From NCBI GenBank assembly GCA_965651815.1, contig CBFGTJ010000188.1:1-6169 (forward strand): 6,169 nucleotides of DNA, read 5' to 3'. Below the pieces are notes generated by a model that was not told the origin of the DNA, made no database searches, and saw only the letters and a program-made list of their open reading frames with translations. Source of the DNA: CBFGTJ01 sp965651815 (GTDB taxonomy: Bacteria; Actinomycetota; Acidimicrobiia; Acidimicrobiales; Microtrichaceae). A program made the position numbers and the translations under genes. Shown in pieces: positions 4,930 through 6,169 of the stretch. Position 1 is the first letter of the stretch, and each line of letters opens with the position of its first letter.

Positions 4930-5894
4930 GCGGGTGGCTCGACGAGTTCCTCGCCGCGCACCTCGACGAGCTCGTGGAGCTGCGGCACCACCTGCACGCC
5001 CACCCCGAGCTCAGCCACGTCGAGCACCGCACGACCGAGCTGCTGTGCGCGCGCCTGCTGCGCGCCGGGCTCGACCCGGCGGTGCTGTCCACCGGCACCG
5101 GGCTCCTGTGCGGCATCGGGACCGGTGGCGGACCGGTCGTCGCGCTGCGGGCCGACATCGACGCGCTCGGCATGGACGACACCAAGCAGGTGCCGTACCG
5201 CTCGACGGTGCCGGGCGTCGCGCACGGCTGCGGGCACGACCTCCACACCACCGTGGTGCTCGGGGTCGGGCTCGCGCTCGCGTCCCGGGTCGGCGTGGAG
5301 GGCGCCCTGCCGTTCCGCCACGGCGTGGGGGTGCGGCTGATCTTCGAGCCGGCGGAGGAGTCCGTGCCGGGGGGTGCGGTGACCGTGATCGAGGACGGCG
5401 GGCTGGAGGGGGTGGACGCGATCTTCGGCTTCCACGCGGATCCCCGCATCGACGTCGGATCGGTCGGGGTGCGCACCGGCGCGCTGACCGCCGCGGCGGA
5501 CGTCGTCGAGATCGAGCTCGCGGGACCCGGTGGCCACACCGCACGGCCGCAGCTGACCGTCGACCTCGTGGCGCTCGCCGCCCGGGTCGCCCACGAGCTG
5601 CCCCGGCGCGTCGCCGCACGGGCCGGCGAGGGCTCGCAGCTCGGCGTCGTGTTCGGGGCCCTGCAGGCGGGGCACGCCCCGAACGTGATCCCGACCCGGG
5701 CGGTGCTCCGCGGGAGCGTCCGCACGTCGGACCAGGCGCTGTGGGCCGAGGCGGAGGGCATCGTCCGCTCGACCCTGCACGAGCTGCTCGACGGCAGCGG
5801 TGCCCGCGTGCGCCTGGCGTACCAGCGGGGGGTGCCGCCCTTGGTCAACCTGCTACGCACCGCAACCGCGAGCCCGACTCCGATAACAAAGTAG
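4926..5894 (+). CDS. M20-family amidohydrolase, C-terminus lost at the junction
   Basis: Starting at GTG 4926, about 308 residues (to base 5849) follow the M20D amidohydrolase pattern (hippurate, N-acyl-amino-acid or indole-acetyl-amino-acid hydrolase group). Visible blocks are LVELRHHLHAHPELS (17-31), VVALRADIDALGMDD (71-85), GVAHGCGHDLHTTVVLG (97-113, with metal ligands C102 and H104), FEPAEE (140-145, catalytic Glu and metal Glu), GFHADPRIDVGSVGVRTGAL (168-187, ligand H170), GPGGHTARPQLTVDLVALAA (200-219, dimerisation-domain His204) and GHAPNVIPTRAVLRGSVRT (249-267). YQRGVPPLVN (299-308) is still family-like, then 14 unrelated residues end at TAG 5892-5894. The normal protein is ~390-410 aa, so roughly 80-100 residues are missing, including the last part of the catalytic domain with its final metal-binding His. 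As it stands the product would not be functional. I read it as an intact gene cut by a chimeric join. It is coupled to the ligase upstream. The natural substrate cannot be told from the sequence. Confidence 0.88.
   Translation: MSGWLDEFLAAHLDELVELRHHLHAHPELSHVEHRTTELLCARLLRAGLDPAVLSTGTGLLCGIGTGGGPVVALRADIDALGMDDTKQVPYRSTVPGVAHGCGHDLHTTVVLGVGLALASRVGVEGALPFRHGVGVRLIFEPAEESVPGGAVTVIEDGGLEGVDAIFGFHADPRIDVGSVGVRTGALTAAADVVEIELAGPGGHTARPQLTVDLVALAARVAHELPRRVAARAGEGSQLGVVFGALQAGHAPNVIPTRAVLRGSVRTSDQALWAEAEGIVRSTLHELLDGSGARVRLAYQRGVPPLVNLLRTATASPTPITK
5828..5850. other. Chimeric junction between two unrelated genomes
   Basis: Left of this interval the DNA is ~77% GC and encodes an actinobacterial M20 enzyme on the plus strand. 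Right of it the DNA is ~59% GC and encodes a proteobacterial-type YqjE protein on the minus strand. Both reading frames remain family-like into the interval: GVPPLVN on plus, and LTKGGTP on minus, the latter plausible as the spacer before the missing YqjE C-terminal segment. The exact join therefore cannot be placed closer, and a short shared sequence may have caused it. No target-site duplication, inverted repeat or transposase is present. Best read as an assembly or library artefact. Confidence 0.8.
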
Positions 5895-6169
5895 GCAAAA
5901 GCGAGGATCGCGAGGGCCAGATATCGGTCTTCAGTCGGCCAGAAATACACCGCCACGGTGCATGTGAACACGAGCAGTGCCATCGAAAGAAACAGCATTG
6001 CCCCAAACGCCATACCCATTACCGCCAGGATATTGGCCTTTTGCTCGGCAGCTTCGAGCGCGAACAACTCGAAGCGCGTACGCAAAATAGAGACGAACGT
6101 GGCGGCCAGCCCGCCTACCGCTTCGCGCAGGGCCATAAGCGACCCCGCCTTAGCGGCGGCAGATGATTG
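5828..6169 (-). CDS. Partial YqjE / phage-holin-III-like membrane protein
   Basis: An internal fragment of about 114 codons is visible on the minus strand. The frame is open to the right edge of the window (QSSAAAKAGSL precedes the Met at 6136), so the true start is probably off the edge. Numbering from that Met: REAVGGLAATFVSILRTRFE (4-23) is an amphipathic N-terminal segment. LFALEAAEQKANIL (24-37) carries the 'TRlELl..El.eeKa.l' signature of the YqjE family. Two membrane helices follow at about 38-63 and 73-94, separated by the YFWPTED loop. After VRSRLTKGGTP it runs into the junction and loses the short cytoplasmic tail ('pFaaTl.EL..D...L') usual for the family. In Proteobacteria, yqjE lies between yqjD and yqjK and encodes an inner-membrane protein of unclear function despite the 'holin' domain label. 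GC content and Ala/Phe/Ile-rich make-up differ from every other gene here. Confidence 0.75.

Noticed and set aside
4836..5780. 314-codon minus-strand frame opposite the M20 gene
   Set aside because: Arg/Asp/Val/His-rich composition typical of antisense to high-GC coding sequence. The plus strand has all M20 motifs.
5828..5850. Horizontal transfer or prophage insertion as the cause of the junction
   Set aside because: The 'holin' label of YqjE-like proteins does not indicate a phage. There is no integrase, att-like repeat or IS end, and both genes are cut mid-domain, so an artefact is more likely.
4694..6136. A 480-codon minus-strand reading frame that begins with the YqjE-like protein and continues far to the left
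   Set aside because: Only the first ~103 residues look like a protein. The rest is the antisense of the M20 and ligase genes and is low-complexity Arg/Ser/Pro/Ala sequence. The fusion is created by the junction.

Overview
The window is almost entirely one very GC-rich actinobacterial fragment (positions 1 to about 5830-5850). A short, less GC-rich fragment of apparently proteobacterial origin is joined to its right end. Several traits of the main part point to an actinobacterium of the Acidimicrobiia type: GTG starts, tightly overlapping genes, Thr-rich 'TTTTT' linkers in surface proteins, and a cell-envelope LCP protein beside non-Tad type IV pilin-like genes. This placement is inference from style and protein families, not from a marker gene.

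Layout. (1) 1-353: the C-terminal end of an LCP (LytR-CpsA-Psr) cell-wall glycopolymer transferase. (2) 400-3120: three overlapping genes for prepilin-like proteins. The first is a PilW-like pilin fused to a large beta-rich C-terminal domain, the second is PilV-like, and the third is PilX/GspK-like with Thr linkers and an Ig-like tail. They read as one operon making minor pilins, probably the tip or priming complex of a type IV pilus. (3) 3108-3136: a convergent intergenic spot with a 12-bp tandem duplication and a possible bidirectional terminator. (4) 3148-3708, minus strand: a secreted M23 (LytM-type) peptidoglycan endopeptidase with all metal and catalytic residues present. (5) 3799-4929: a YbdK/GCS2-family carboxylate-amine (glutamate-cysteine type) ligase, divergent from the peptidase. 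(6) From 4926: an M20-family amidohydrolase, translationally coupled to the ligase by a GTGA overlap. It is cut off after about 308 of the usual 390-410 residues.

At about 5828-5850 the sequence changes abruptly. GC falls from about 77% (counted over 5641-5820) to about 59% (counted over 5851-6169). The M20 frame loses its family similarity and stops 14 codons later. From the other side, a minus-strand YqjE/phage-holin-III-like membrane protein runs into the same point and loses its own C-terminus. Two genes from different kinds of bacteria, broken mid-domain at one point with no mobile element between them, fit a chimeric assembly or clone join better than a biological fusion.

No tRNA, rRNA, CRISPR array, insertion sequence or phage module was seen. 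The left part combines envelope maintenance (LCP transferase, M23 hydrolase) with surface pili; the ligase/amidohydrolase pair is a separate metabolic unit. The most biologically interesting element is the pilin operon with its unusual domain fusions. The most important practical point is the junction.
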